64,000 nt of DNA from Verrucomicrobiaceae bacterium (GTDB lineage Bacteria; Verrucomicrobiota; Verrucomicrobiia; Verrucomicrobiales; Akkermansiaceae), in NCBI GenBank assembly GCA_027484055.1, contig JAIXQH010000051.1:62001-126000 (forward strand), written 5' to 3'. The notes under the pieces were generated by a model. It saw nothing but the letters and a program-made list of their open reading frames with translations, ran no database searches and was not told where the DNA came from. The translations under genes and the position numbers were made by a program. Position 1 is the first letter of the stretch. Each line of letters starts with the position of its first letter. Positions 7,587 through 16,111 of the stretch are shown here, piece by piece.

Positions 7587-10103
7587 TCAACCTGCCATGA
7601 GCATTTCCAGCGGACGGGCGCGGTGCTGGATGAGCCACTCGGCATTTTCATCGAGGGCCTCGCAGCCGAGTTGGTGGAGGATGTCGTGGATTTCGAAGAG
7701 GATGCGGTCGGTGGTGGCACCGGTGGCAGGAGCCTCAGCGTAGCGGGCGATGAGATCCTGGAAGCGGCGGTCAGCACAGGAGAAGAGATTTCCCATGGCG
7801 CGATATTGGCGGGCTTCCTCGGCGTAGAAATTCCGCTCCGCCCAAGCGACGCAGAGGGCGCCGGCGAGAAGAAGTGTGCCGGTGAAGATGATCCACCAGT
7901 TGTGGCCGTCTGGCCAGTAATGGGTGACTTCGCCCCATTTGTGGGAGATGCCAGCAAGGGCTCCCGCAAGGACAAGGGCGCTGCCCCAAACGAAAGGCTT
8001 GCCAAAGATCGAAAGAAGGAAGTCGTTGAGACTCGCTTTCCCGCCGTGGGCGTGGGCTGCGTGGTGATCCTTGTCCGCGTGTTTTTTCCCGAAATGGGAT
8101 TTCACAAAGACATACGCCAACAGGACAATCCCGGGCCAGACGAGCCAGTGGACGAATTGGCAAGGGCAGTGCTCGAAAGCCTTTTTGATCGGCACGAGGA
8201 GCTTGGCGAGCAGCATGAGGAACATGGAGGCCAAGCCAGCGGCAGCGAGGGTCCATCCGCAAGTGTGCCAGAGGTGGGCGTTCTTTTCCTGTTTCTCAGC
8301 GTTTCCTATTTTACCGGGAGAGCCTTGAAAGTAGTCGATCTGCTCTCCCAACCAATGCTTGCGGGTAGCTTCCAGGAGCTGCACCTGACTGGCCCTGGGG
8401 AGAGCGAGGAACGCCTCGCGAGTGGTCTCGTGCGGCATAGAGATGGAGGAAATCACGTAGCGGATCCAGTCGAGTTCATCGCGCTGGCGCTGCATGTAGT
8501 CGGCAGCGACGCTGCGGCCAGTGCCAGCGAGTTTCCAAAAGAACTGAACCCGCAAGCCCTCGCCAATGGCGCGGTAGTCGAAGCGGTTTTCCTCATCACC
8601 GGACTTTTGGTAGATATAGTATTTTACGCCTGAGTAGATGAGGCAGGAGAAGGTACCCAGAAGGAGGAGGATCTGGGTCCAGATCATGAAATCATCCGGG
8701 AAGATTTGGCCTTCGTGTGGAGGGTGGAGCTTGTGGAGATGATGATGCCAGTGCTCGAAGCAGCCGTAGAAGGTAGCTGCGAAGAGGATGAGCCAGAACA
8801 TTAGGGAGAGGAGCTTTTTTCGATCGCTGGTTAGGCTGCGGGATTTGATCGCAGCACGCCGGCGGATGCGGGCGATAGGATCGAGCGTGGCGGCAAACTC
8901 CGTGGCAGCAGGGTCGGACAGGGTGGCGGTCAACTTGGCGAGTTCCTTTTTCTCGTCTCGGTCTTCAGCGAGACGATTGAACCTTTCCTGATAATTGAGA
9001 ACGCGGCGGAAGCGGGTGTCGCCGGTTTCCTGCCATGCGAGGTGCTGGTCATCGGCCTCAGAGACGTTCTCCGGCTTGAGGTCGTAGGGGTGGAGGAAAC
9101 GCATTGGGCCGGGCTGCGGGAGCCTGGCCTGGAGCGCAGCTGGTAAATCATCGCGCTTGCGGCGGCGGACGGGGATGAGCAGCACGGGGCCGTTGTCCGC
9201 CCAGGCGAAGTTATTGGCCACTGCGAGCAACTCGTGGGTGAGGCCGCGGCGCTTGGCCTCGACGATGGTGGCGGTGCCAGCCTCAAAGATATCGGCGATC
9301 AGGGTGCGCTTGAGTTTCTGAGGATCTTTGGCTTTTTCCTGAGGGGGATCGGATTTTTCCCAAGGTTCGAGGAGGTCGTGAGGTTCATCCTGAATGGCGA
9401 TGAGGAGATCGGAATGGACGGCGATGTATTCCCCGGCAGCGCGGTAACGAAGTCGGCGGCGGGGTTTGTCGTTGTAGTCTGGGTCGGTGCCTGTGAGATC
9501 GGCTTCGGCGGCTTCGCGGGCGGTTTTTCCGGGGGGCATTAGGTCGTTGTCGAGGGCGACGCCGAAGATGAAGCCAGGGATGCGCTGAGCTTGGATTTCC
9601 GCGAGGAGTGAGTGGTAGCGTGCGATCTTGGTAGCATCTTTTTCGCCGAAAGTGGAAGTGCGCTCGTAGATATCCGGCGGAAAAGGGAGCGGCGCAGAGA
9701 GAGAGACGTGTGGGTGAGTCTTGGCATACTCAAGCACGGTCTCGGCGACGATGGTATCCGCGCCCGGTGCGAGGGAGGAAAGCACGAGGATGGGCGTCTG
9801 GGATAGACCGAGGGAGCGCCATGGGTCAGGTTTTTGATTCTTGGGATTATGGTCCTCTGGGGGATCTACAAGATAGCCGGTTCTCGGGTCGAGCCGTTTG
9901 TGGCTGACGGTGATCCAATCGAGGATGTTCACGATCTTGGCCTTGAGACAGGTCATTTTCTCAGGGGAGTCGCACACATCCCGGGCATCCGCGTAAACTA
10001 CGGGATCGACGTTTCCGGTGATCCCGAGCACGAAGGGCGGCTTGGGAATGGTGGTCTGCGTGACGCCGGGGGGTGACTTTTCGGGAGTGGGATCTTGGGA
10101 CAT
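7587..10103 (-). CDS. SLOG-like Rossmann domain fused to six-helix SLATT-like membrane protein
   Basis: First gene of the leftward operon. The start at 10103 (MSQDPTPEK) is preferred; ATG 10139 would add 12 residues, and that longer form is used for numbering. Residues 35-330 form a Rossmann-like domain beginning FVLGITGNVDP, with LSSLAPGADTIVAE at 120-133. This resembles SLOG-type nucleotide-binding domains of conflict systems. Six hydrophobic helices follow at about 443-460, 484-508, 627-648, 661-679, 714-731 and 748-767, separated by charged cytosolic stretches. The C-terminal part after the last helix (AERNFYAEEARQYR, then HRARPLE) is typical of SLATT-like proteins, which are thought to form pores when a nucleotide signal is sensed. 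Inference: membrane sensor or effector. Assignment rests on motif pattern, not on a profile search. Confidence 0.7.
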   Translation of the reverse strand: MSQDPTPEKSPPGVTQTTIPKPPFVLGITGNVDPVVYADARDVCDSPEKMTCLKAKIVNILDWITVSHKRLDPRTGYLVDPPEDHNPKNQKPDPWRSLGLSQTPILVLSSLAPGADTIVAETVLEYAKTHPHVSLSAPLPFPPDIYERTSTFGEKDATKIARYHSLLAEIQAQRIPGFIFGVALDNDLMPPGKTAREAAEADLTGTDPDYNDKPRRRLRYRAAGEYIAVHSDLLIAIQDEPHDLLEPWEKSDPPQEKAKDPQKLKRTLIADIFEAGTATIVEAKRRGLTHELLAVANNFAWADNGPVLLIPVRRRKRDDLPAALQARLPQPGPMRFLHPYDLKPENVSEADDQHLAWQETGDTRFRRVLNYQERFNRLAEDRDEKKELAKLTATLSDPAATEFAATLDPIARIRRRAAIKSRSLTSDRKKLLSLMFWLILFAATFYGCFEHWHHHLHKLHPPHEGQIFPDDFMIWTQILLLLGTFSCLIYSGVKYYIYQKSGDEENRFDYRAIGEGLRVQFFWKLAGTGRSVAADYMQRQRDELDWIRYVISSISMPHETTREAFLALPRASQVQLLEATRKHWLGEQIDYFQGSPGKIGNAEKQEKNAHLWHTCGWTLAAAGLASMFLMLLAKLLVPIKKAFEHCPCQFVHWLVWPGIVLLAYVFVKSHFGKKHADKDHHAAHAHGGKASLNDFLLSIFGKPFVWGSALVLAGALAGISHKWGEVTHYWPDGHNWWIIFTGTLLLAGALCVAWAERNFYAEEARQYRAMGNLFSCADRRFQDLIARYAEAPATGATTDRILFEIHDILHQLGCEALDENAEWLIQHRARPLEMLMAG

Positions 10104-10373
10104 GGTGCTGGGGTAAGGAACGGTTCCGACTGCTAACATGAAGCAATCAGAATGCCGCGGTTCTTCCCATCACAAAGTTCATGACCTTGGAGCTTTCGGG
10201 CTGTCATTGGATGTGCATTCCACCATTCTCAAGATGATTGAAAAAGCTTTCGACAAGAGTGGTCGAAGGCAGGGTCATATTCAGGGATTTATGGCGAAAC
10301 CGTCATCAAGATGTGAGAGATGTTGGCCTGATGAGTGCTCACGGTAAATGGGAGCATTTGAATCCATATCCGC
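10104..10373. promoter_or_regulatory. Divergent intergenic control region of the putative conflict system
   Basis: This 270-bp stretch separates the start of the SLOG/SLATT operon (minus strand) from the trypsin-NUC1 gene (plus strand) and must contain both promoters. It has no convincing gene. I could not pick out a confident -35/-10 pair or operator by eye. The head-to-head layout is consistent with joint control of sensor operon and effector. Confidence 0.4.
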
Positions 10374-12599
10374 ATGAGCTTGATCCACGATCGCATCCAG
10401 AAAGCCATTCAACGTAGCTCAGGGATCGATTTGAAGGAAGTCCGTGAAGAGGCCCGGACGCTACTCCCAACCCAGATGGCGGGGAGGGAGGAACTGGAAG
10501 CTCGTAGGCGATATTTGATGCAGGTGTCATCCGACAGCTCGCAGGCTGAATTGGCTTATGAGCGGATCATTCATGGGAATGAGCTGCAGGATGTGAATTA
10601 CCTGGCGAGGGGAGTGAGCGCGGCCCGAGCCGTGGGGCGCATATCCATCCGCGAGCCCAACGGGCGACTGAGCGGCTACGGAACAGGGTTTTTGATTGGC
10701 GAGGGAGTACTGTTGACCAACAACCACGTGCTGCCTTGCTCGGCCTTGGCCGGGAGATCCGAGCTGGAAATGGAATATGAAAGGGACGAATGGGGCAAGC
10801 AGTTGCCAGGGGTTAAATTTTCGCTTGAGCCCGGGAAGTTATTTTTCACGCATCCGGAGTTGGACTTCTCGGTGGTGGCTGTATCGGCAAGGGCAATGAA
10901 TGCGGAGAGGGCTCTGAGTGAATTTGGACGCCTGCCACTGGTGGGCCTATTGGGCAAGGCGGTGGAGGGGGAATGGCTCACTATCATCCAGCACCCGGGA
11001 GGGGAGTTGAAGCAACTGTGCGTTCGTGAAAACCGGTTGCTGCGGCGAACCCCGGATGTGCTTTGGTATTCGTCAGACACCCTTGGTGGTTCATCCGGAT
11101 CGCCTGTATGCAACAACGACTGGCTGGTGGTGGCCCTGCATCACAGTGGCGTCCCGGAGGTCAAGAACGGGAAGTGGCAGACCGTGGATGGCCAGGACTA
11201 TGACGAGCGTCTGCATCGGGAGGAAGACATCAAGTGGGTGGCCAACGAAGGGATCCGGGTAAGCCGGATCGTGCAGGAGTTGCAACGTTCGATGGGAGAT
11301 CACCCGATGATTGCAGAATGCTGCAAGGATTCGCCGGGGCAGGCGCATCCCAAGCTCCCTCCGGATCCATCTCACTCACCAATCCCACCAATCTATCAAC
11401 CAGCCCAAATCATCCATCCCATGACACCTGAACCGAATCCCCGGCTCGCCGGACAGAAATACCTTCTCAGCTTTGATGCGGTCGGCACTCCAAGCATCAC
11501 CCAATGGCTCGGAGGGGATTCCATTGAATCCACGAAAGCCAGCGCTGAACGCACGCCCGGCCCAAGCGCTCCCGCTCCGCGTGGCATGCGCTTTCAGTTC
11601 GACCATGACTACAGCAACAGGAAGGGATATGACCTCCATTTCCTCACAGCCAACGGAAAGACATCCGCTCACAGTGTGCAACTTCCTACGCTGCAGGGCT
11701 CTTTGGAAGGGAACGCCCTTCGACTTTTGGCAGCCGCTGACGACAAGGACTACGTACTGAAATACACCAATATGAGTCTGGTGATGCACAAGAAGAGGAA
11801 GTTCGCCATCTATTCAGCGGCGAATGTTGACTTTGGCCGGCGTTACGAAGGTCTTCAGTCAAAGCGCGTGTGGAAATACGACCCTCGGATCTCAGTGGAT
11901 GACCAAACAGGCGATGAGGCCTACGACAACGCCTTTGACCGCGGCCATCTGACCCGCCAAGAGGATATGGAATACGGGGATTCCATGCAGGACGCGCTGC
12001 AGTCCACGGCCGACACCTGCCATTGGACGAACGTTTGCACCCAGCATGCGAAATTCAACAGGGGAAAAGACTGGTGGCAGGGAATGGAGCGACACATCCT
12101 AGAATACTCAGTGGATCCGCGCGAAGGAAAAGGTTTCCGTGCTCAAATCTTTACTGGACCGGTGCTCGCCAAGAATGATCCGGAATTTCCTGAAGTTCCG
12201 GATCTCCGAATCCCCGTGAAGTTCTGGAAAGTCTGCGCGGCTGTGACCTCAAGCGGGAAGTTGTTTGCCGTCGCATACCTGTTGGACCAGACACCAGTGA
12301 TCAAAAAATACGGACTGAAAGAGGCAGCCGGGGAAGTTCCCTTTGAACCCTACAAGCTGTTCCAACTGCCGATTTCCGAGTTGGAAGCGATGATCCAGCT
12401 GAAGTTCACATGCGGATCGAACGGAGCCAACCGACTCAGCACGGTAGACCCGTTGGAGGGAGTCGACGCAAACGACCTGCCGGGGCTGGATGCCGACCAG
12501 GACGGATATGATGACCGCTACGAACAGACGGGCGACTCCTATCGAAAACCCCAAGGCTGGCTGGATCTTACCTGCCATCGCCCATTCTTCGGCACTTGA
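10374..12599 (+). CDS. Trypsin-like protease fused to NUC1-type DNA/RNA non-specific endonuclease
   Basis: A 741-residue three-part protein. Residues 1-90 form a small helical N-terminal region (AYERIIHGNELQDVNYL at 61-77), of the kind seen as an effector-associated adaptor before trypsin domains in conflict systems. Residues 95-300 are a trypsin-like peptidase with His118 (TNNHVL), Asp164 (ELDFSVV) and Ser241 (GGSSGSP). A proline-rich linker (about 320-400) leads to a beta-beta-alpha-metal nuclease of the NUC1/Serratia type, with DRGH at 522-525 (general base His525) and the metal-ligand Asn562 (FNRG). All catalytic residues visible are intact. There is no signal peptide, so it acts in the cytoplasm. 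It is transcribed divergently from the seven-gene operon. Inference: the killing effector, with proteolysis possibly gating the nuclease. Confidence 0.88.
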   Translation: MSLIHDRIQKAIQRSSGIDLKEVREEARTLLPTQMAGREELEARRRYLMQVSSDSSQAELAYERIIHGNELQDVNYLARGVSAARAVGRISIREPNGRLSGYGTGFLIGEGVLLTNNHVLPCSALAGRSELEMEYERDEWGKQLPGVKFSLEPGKLFFTHPELDFSVVAVSARAMNAERALSEFGRLPLVGLLGKAVEGEWLTIIQHPGGELKQLCVRENRLLRRTPDVLWYSSDTLGGSSGSPVCNNDWLVVALHHSGVPEVKNGKWQTVDGQDYDERLHREEDIKWVANEGIRVSRIVQELQRSMGDHPMIAECCKDSPGQAHPKLPPDPSHSPIPPIYQPAQIIHPMTPEPNPRLAGQKYLLSFDAVGTPSITQWLGGDSIESTKASAERTPGPSAPAPRGMRFQFDHDYSNRKGYDLHFLTANGKTSAHSVQLPTLQGSLEGNALRLLAAADDKDYVLKYTNMSLVMHKKRKFAIYSAANVDFGRRYEGLQSKRVWKYDPRISVDDQTGDEAYDNAFDRGHLTRQEDMEYGDSMQDALQSTADTCHWTNVCTQHAKFNRGKDWWQGMERHILEYSVDPREGKGFRAQIFTGPVLAKNDPEFPEVPDLRIPVKFWKVCAAVTSSGKLFAVAYLLDQTPVIKKYGLKEAAGEVPFEPYKLFQLPISELEAMIQLKFTCGSNGANRLSTVDPLEGVDANDLPGLDADQDGYDDRYEQTGDSYRKPQGWLDLTCHRPFFGT

Positions 12600-13111
12600 T
12601 TTGCGGATCACGGCTGTCTCTAGCATCGGCATTTATGGTGCGACATGCCACATAGAGATCAAAGGGTTCGGATCATCACCAAACCAGTAGCCTCCGGTCC
12701 AATTCACAGCCTACGAGGATAGTGCTTTGCGGAGGGGATCCCTCTGGCAGCCTCCCGTCACCCGGCAGACGGAAACACTCGTTTCCGTCCGGGTTAGGCG
12801 GGGGTTCAAGGGGGATCGGGACCCAACGCACAAGCAAACCCGCAGGAGGTGGGCTGGCGCAGTCTCTTCGGGGCGTTGCGGGGTGTCCCCGCTGAGATGG
12901 GAGCGAGCAACGGAGAGCAGCAGAGTGTGAGCGCGGGAAGAGACCTCTTCCCGGCCTCCTTCGAATCCGTGGACTAGGCACGTCCTTTCATCCACTCAAC
13001 AATCTATCACCTCAGGCATCTATGTCGAATCTGTCGCACGTCTGCCCACCACGAGGATGGCCTGATCAAACCCATCTGTGCTTCCGAAGCACCAACCGTC
13101 CATCACTCTGG
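12600..13111. other. Non-coding interval with hairpins between effector and integrase
   Basis: This 512-bp stretch has no credible gene. It includes a perfect hairpin around 12775-12795 (GACGGAAAC, 4-base loop, GTTTCCGTC), a G-rich stretch near 12800-12825, and an 8-bp perfect palindrome near 12937-12954 (GGGAAGAG/CTCTTCCC). None is followed by a clear T-run, so they do not look like ordinary terminators. It may hold integrase-binding arm sites or a structured RNA, or may be remnant sequence. Confidence 0.4.
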
Positions 13112-14314
13112 CTAGTCTTTCAGGATTACATCAGGCGTCAGCTTCCAATATTGCTCGGCATCTTCGTCGGTCCGTTCACCATCGAGATAGTGGTGACGAA
13201 CCATGGACTCGGAGTTGCCCATCTCGACAGCCACCACACCCACTTCTCCCAATTGAAGAACCCGGTAAGTCCCGTAGGAATGCCTCAGGATGTCATCTTC
13301 AATAGCTGGCATACCCTCCGGATAATAGGCCCGTTTCCACTTTCGGAATCGCTGGTAAAAGCTGTAACCCCTGACCACCGGGCCAGCCAGCAATCCATTT
13401 TCACGTTTCCGGATGTAGTCAATCCACGATCCGAGCGTTTCGTTCACCGGAACCTGTCTCGCCTTCTTGATTTTTCCGAGGCGCTTCTCCTTGACGAGCT
13501 TTGTCCGATTGAGAATGGCCGACCAGTTCAAGGTGATCCAACCGGCCTGCTTCGGAAGCTCGGTCACGAATTCATGCGGTCTGATCCCGGAGAATAGGGA
13601 AATGACCAAATAGGAAAGCACCTCACGGTCATAATGCCGGATTGCGATCCTGAGCAGTTCCTCCGCTTCATCGGGCGACATCACCTTGACCGGAAGTTCG
13701 CCCGGCTGGGGTTTCTCGATCACCGTGCAGGGGTTCGACGGCAACAGGTCACGGTTTTTGGCCCATGTGCCAAAAGCTGAAATGACCGCCCACACGTTTC
13801 GCGCGGAGGCCGACGAAGTCCGTTCTTCCTCGTCTTTGATGAAACCACGCAGATTCTCCACCTCACACGCCTCAAACACCGTCACCTCTGGAGTATCCTC
13901 GTGTGCCCATTTCAAGAGTCCGAGCCTATGCACGCGTTCCCTTACGGTCGAGGTGGCCTTGCCTTTGGATCGGCAATGATCGATGAATTGATCGATTGCA
14001 TCCGTCAGCGGGATCGAGGCGATTTTCTTGGCGTAATACGGCAACCAGAAATCAACTGCAGCCGCCACAGTGGTTCCAGCCGCTTCACACCGGTGATGCA
14101 AGGTCATTAGTTCGGCAATCAGGTCTGATGGCACTGCGGCAAGTTTCCGCCCCCGGTTTGCCAAGGTCAGTTTGTGTTCGCGAATCACATTCTGGAGCGC
14201 TAGTTTCGTGGCGCGCTGAGCATACTGGTTGCCGCCCAAATAGACCCGATACCCACCATCGGGAGTGTCTGTGATATTGTAGCTCAGTTTCTTCGCCATG
14301 CCATTGATTGACAT
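13112..14314 (-). CDS. Tyrosine recombinase/integrase of the island
   Basis: A 400-residue phage-type integrase. An N-terminal arm-binding region and a SAM-like core-binding domain (about 100-200; LTDAIDQFIDHCRSKG) precede the catalytic domain. Catalytic arginine is in FSGIRPHEF. The second motif reads DDILRHSYGTY, so the usual His of HxxR is Asp. The motif before the nucleophile is MGNSESMVRHHYLDG, with the tyrosine in HHY. ATG 14314 is used; ATG 14299 is possible. It lies 58 bp from a partial tRNA-Cys, the classical arrangement for an element integrated in the 3' end of a tRNA gene. It is therefore assigned as the enzyme that inserted the island spanning region 1-14.4 kb. No excisionase was found nearby. 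Confidence 0.9.
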   Translation of the reverse strand: MSINGMAKKLSYNITDTPDGGYRVYLGGNQYAQRATKLALQNVIREHKLTLANRGRKLAAVPSDLIAELMTLHHRCEAAGTTVAAAVDFWLPYYAKKIASIPLTDAIDQFIDHCRSKGKATSTVRERVHRLGLLKWAHEDTPEVTVFEACEVENLRGFIKDEEERTSSASARNVWAVISAFGTWAKNRDLLPSNPCTVIEKPQPGELPVKVMSPDEAEELLRIAIRHYDREVLSYLVISLFSGIRPHEFVTELPKQAGWITLNWSAILNRTKLVKEKRLGKIKKARQVPVNETLGSWIDYIRKRENGLLAGPVVRGYSFYQRFRKWKRAYYPEGMPAIEDDILRHSYGTYRVLQLGEVGVVAVEMGNSESMVRHHYLDGERTDEDAEQYWKLTPDVILKD

Positions 14315-14371
14315 AATACCAATAGGTTGCCAATAGGTAAGTTTCTGAAATCCCTATTTATCAAGGTCTAG

Positions 14372-14422
14372 TGCGGTTTGCAAAACCGTCATGCGTGGGT
14401 TCGATTCCCACCTCCGCCTCCA
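14372..14422 (+). other. 3' half of tRNA-Cys(GCA): presumed attachment site at island edge
   Basis: Positions 14373-14389 fold as an anticodon arm with the GCA anticodon at 14380-14382. A T-arm (GTGGG, TTCGATT loop, CCCAC) and acceptor strand CTCCGCC with T discriminator and CCA (14420-14422) follow. The matching 5' half, which should begin GGCGGAG, is absent; the sequence upstream is unrelated and leads into the integrase gene. This is the pattern left when an integrase inserts an island into a tRNA 3' end. The intact tRNA-Cys should sit at the other island end, beyond position 1. Confidence 0.85.
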
Positions 14423-14430
14423 ATTTTTTA

Positions 14431-14469
14431 GCCGTAAATCCTTTGTAAATAAGGTTTACGGCTTTTTTT
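14431..14469 (+). terminator. Rho-independent terminator (originally of tRNA-Cys)
   Basis: GCCGTAAA pairs with TTTACGGC, with an inner CCTT/AAGG stem, followed by seven T residues at 14463-14469. It directly follows the tRNA-Cys 3' fragment and so belongs to the chromosomal side of the attachment site. Confidence 0.85.
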
Positions 14470-14522
14470 ACGCCCAAAACGGGCAATAGAAAGGCAATGG
14501 TATCTGGGGACGAGATTTTGGA

Positions 14523-16040
14523 TTATGAATCCAGAAATTTCCCGGGATTGAGGATGCCGTGAGGGTCTAGGGTCCGCTTGAGCGAGCGGTGGAGCGCGTA
14601 GGAAACATCGCCGATGGCTTGTTTGAGCCAGGGTTTCTTGGCGAGTCCAACACCATGTTCTCCGGTGATCGCGCCGCCTGCTTGGAGCACCCAGTGGAAG
14701 AGCACGTTCAAGGCGGCGTCGGCTCTGGTGCGGACGACGGGATCTTCGTAGTTTTTCACCATGAGATTGGTGTGGATATTCCCGTCTCCGGCGTGGCCGA
14801 AGCAGGCGATGGGGATGCCGGATTTTTCTTGGAGACGGCGGGCGAAGGTGACGAGTTCGACGAGCTTGGAGCGAGGCACGACGATGTCTTCGTTCAACTT
14901 GGTGAGGCCGGTATCTCGCAGGGAGAAGGAAAACTCACGGCGTAGTTTCCAGATCCGCTCGCAGGAGGCTTCATCCGGCGCGCGCTCGATGAAGGTGGCT
15001 CCGAGCTGGAGTAATAAGGCGTGAAGCTCTTCCAACTCGGCGCGGGTGGCAGCGGGGCGGCCGTCGATTTCGACGATTAAATGGGCATTTCCTGCGGGAA
15101 AGACATGCTCGCCGAGGCGCTTCCGTGCGGCGGCAAGGGTGAAGCTGTCCGTGATTTCCAAGGCAGACGGGAGATGACCTGCGTTGAAAATGGCCTGCAC
15201 GGCCGCGGCGGCGGTGGAGAATTCCGGGAAAATCGCGGCAAGCATGGCGCGACTCGCGGGCTTGGGAATGAGTCGGAGGGTGGCTTCGGTGACGATGCCG
15301 AGCATCCCTTCAGACCCGGTGAAGAGACCGATGAGGTCAAACCCGGTCTTGTTTTTATGAAGCCGCCCACCGGTGCGGAGGACTTTGCCGTTGGCCAGCA
15401 CCACTTCTAGGCCGAGGATGTAGTTCCGGGTGACTCCATATTTCAAACAGCGTGGCCCACCGGCGTTGGTGGCGATGTTGCCGCCGATTGAGCAATCTTT
15501 GAGAGATGCTGGGTCTGGCGGGTATTCCCAGCCGACTTGATGCGCGGCGTCTTGGATCTGATGGGTGATGACTCCTGGCTGGACGATGGCCACTCCATCC
15601 TCCGGGAAAATCCCGAGAATTTGATTCATCCGTGCAGTGGAGAGGACGATGCCCCCATTCACGGGGACGCAGCCGCCGACGTAGCCAAATCCCGCACCGC
15701 GAGTGGTGACGGGGATGCGGTTACGATGGGCAAACGCTAGAACCGCAGAGACGTCAGCAGTGGACTCGGCGAAAACGATGAGGTCGGGAAGATGACTGGC
15801 GGACCATTTATCAGTCGCATGAACGGCCAAGGCGGCGGCATCGGTTGAGATTTTTTCCGCGCCTATGAGGGTCGTCAGCTGTTGGTGAATTTCCTCGAAG
15901 GAGAGTCGCGCGGGGGAGGATTCGGGGGTGACGGATGCAGGGGTGATCGGTTCGAGCTCTTTCCAAATGTCTGGGTTGGTGGGCTTGAGCCGGATTCCGA
16001 TCTCTGTTTTCGAAGGTCTTCGCCGGGGAGGGATTTTCAT
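14523..16040 (-). CDS. glcD: FAD-binding 2-hydroxyacid oxidase (glycolate oxidase GlcD / D-lactate dehydrogenase type)
   Basis: A 505-residue flavoprotein of the vanillyl-alcohol-oxidase superfamily. An FAD-binding PCMH domain spans about 85-265 (LIVFAESTADVSAVL, TTRGAGFGYVGGC, GGNIATNAGGPRCLKYG). The C-terminal FAD-oxidase cap has the metal-site motif GHAGDGNIHTNL and ends with GEHGVG and HGILNPGKFL, typical of GlcD and D-lactate dehydrogenases. It oxidises a 2-hydroxyacid such as glycolate or D-lactate, passing electrons to the respiratory chain. No glcE or glcF partner is adjacent, so the exact substrate remains open. It is the first chromosomal gene right of the island and ends convergently with the tRNA-Cys terminator. 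Confidence 0.88.
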   Translation of the reverse strand: MKIPPRRRPSKTEIGIRLKPTNPDIWKELEPITPASVTPESSPARLSFEEIHQQLTTLIGAEKISTDAAALAVHATDKWSASHLPDLIVFAESTADVSAVLAFAHRNRIPVTTRGAGFGYVGGCVPVNGGIVLSTARMNQILGIFPEDGVAIVQPGVITHQIQDAAHQVGWEYPPDPASLKDCSIGGNIATNAGGPRCLKYGVTRNYILGLEVVLANGKVLRTGGRLHKNKTGFDLIGLFTGSEGMLGIVTEATLRLIPKPASRAMLAAIFPEFSTAAAAVQAIFNAGHLPSALEITDSFTLAAARKRLGEHVFPAGNAHLIVEIDGRPAATRAELEELHALLLQLGATFIERAPDEASCERIWKLRREFSFSLRDTGLTKLNEDIVVPRSKLVELVTFARRLQEKSGIPIACFGHAGDGNIHTNLMVKNYEDPVVRTRADAALNVLFHWVLQAGGAITGEHGVGLAKKPWLKQAIGDVSYALHRSLKRTLDPHGILNPGKFLDS

Positions 16041-16111
16041 GGGGCGTCTGAAGTGGGGTGGGTGGTAGGGTCAACTTGCAGGCCAGTATTCGTCAACCCA
16101 CTAACAGCTCC

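Noticed and set aside
6653-8005. Longer reading of FGE-like gene 3 from 8005
   Set aside because: The extra N-terminal 150 residues are out-of-frame sequence of the SLOG/SLATT gene; the family begins near 7552.
7623-8633. 336-codon frame opposite the SLOG/SLATT gene
   Set aside because: Antisense shadow; the minus-strand protein has domain structure and transmembrane helices.
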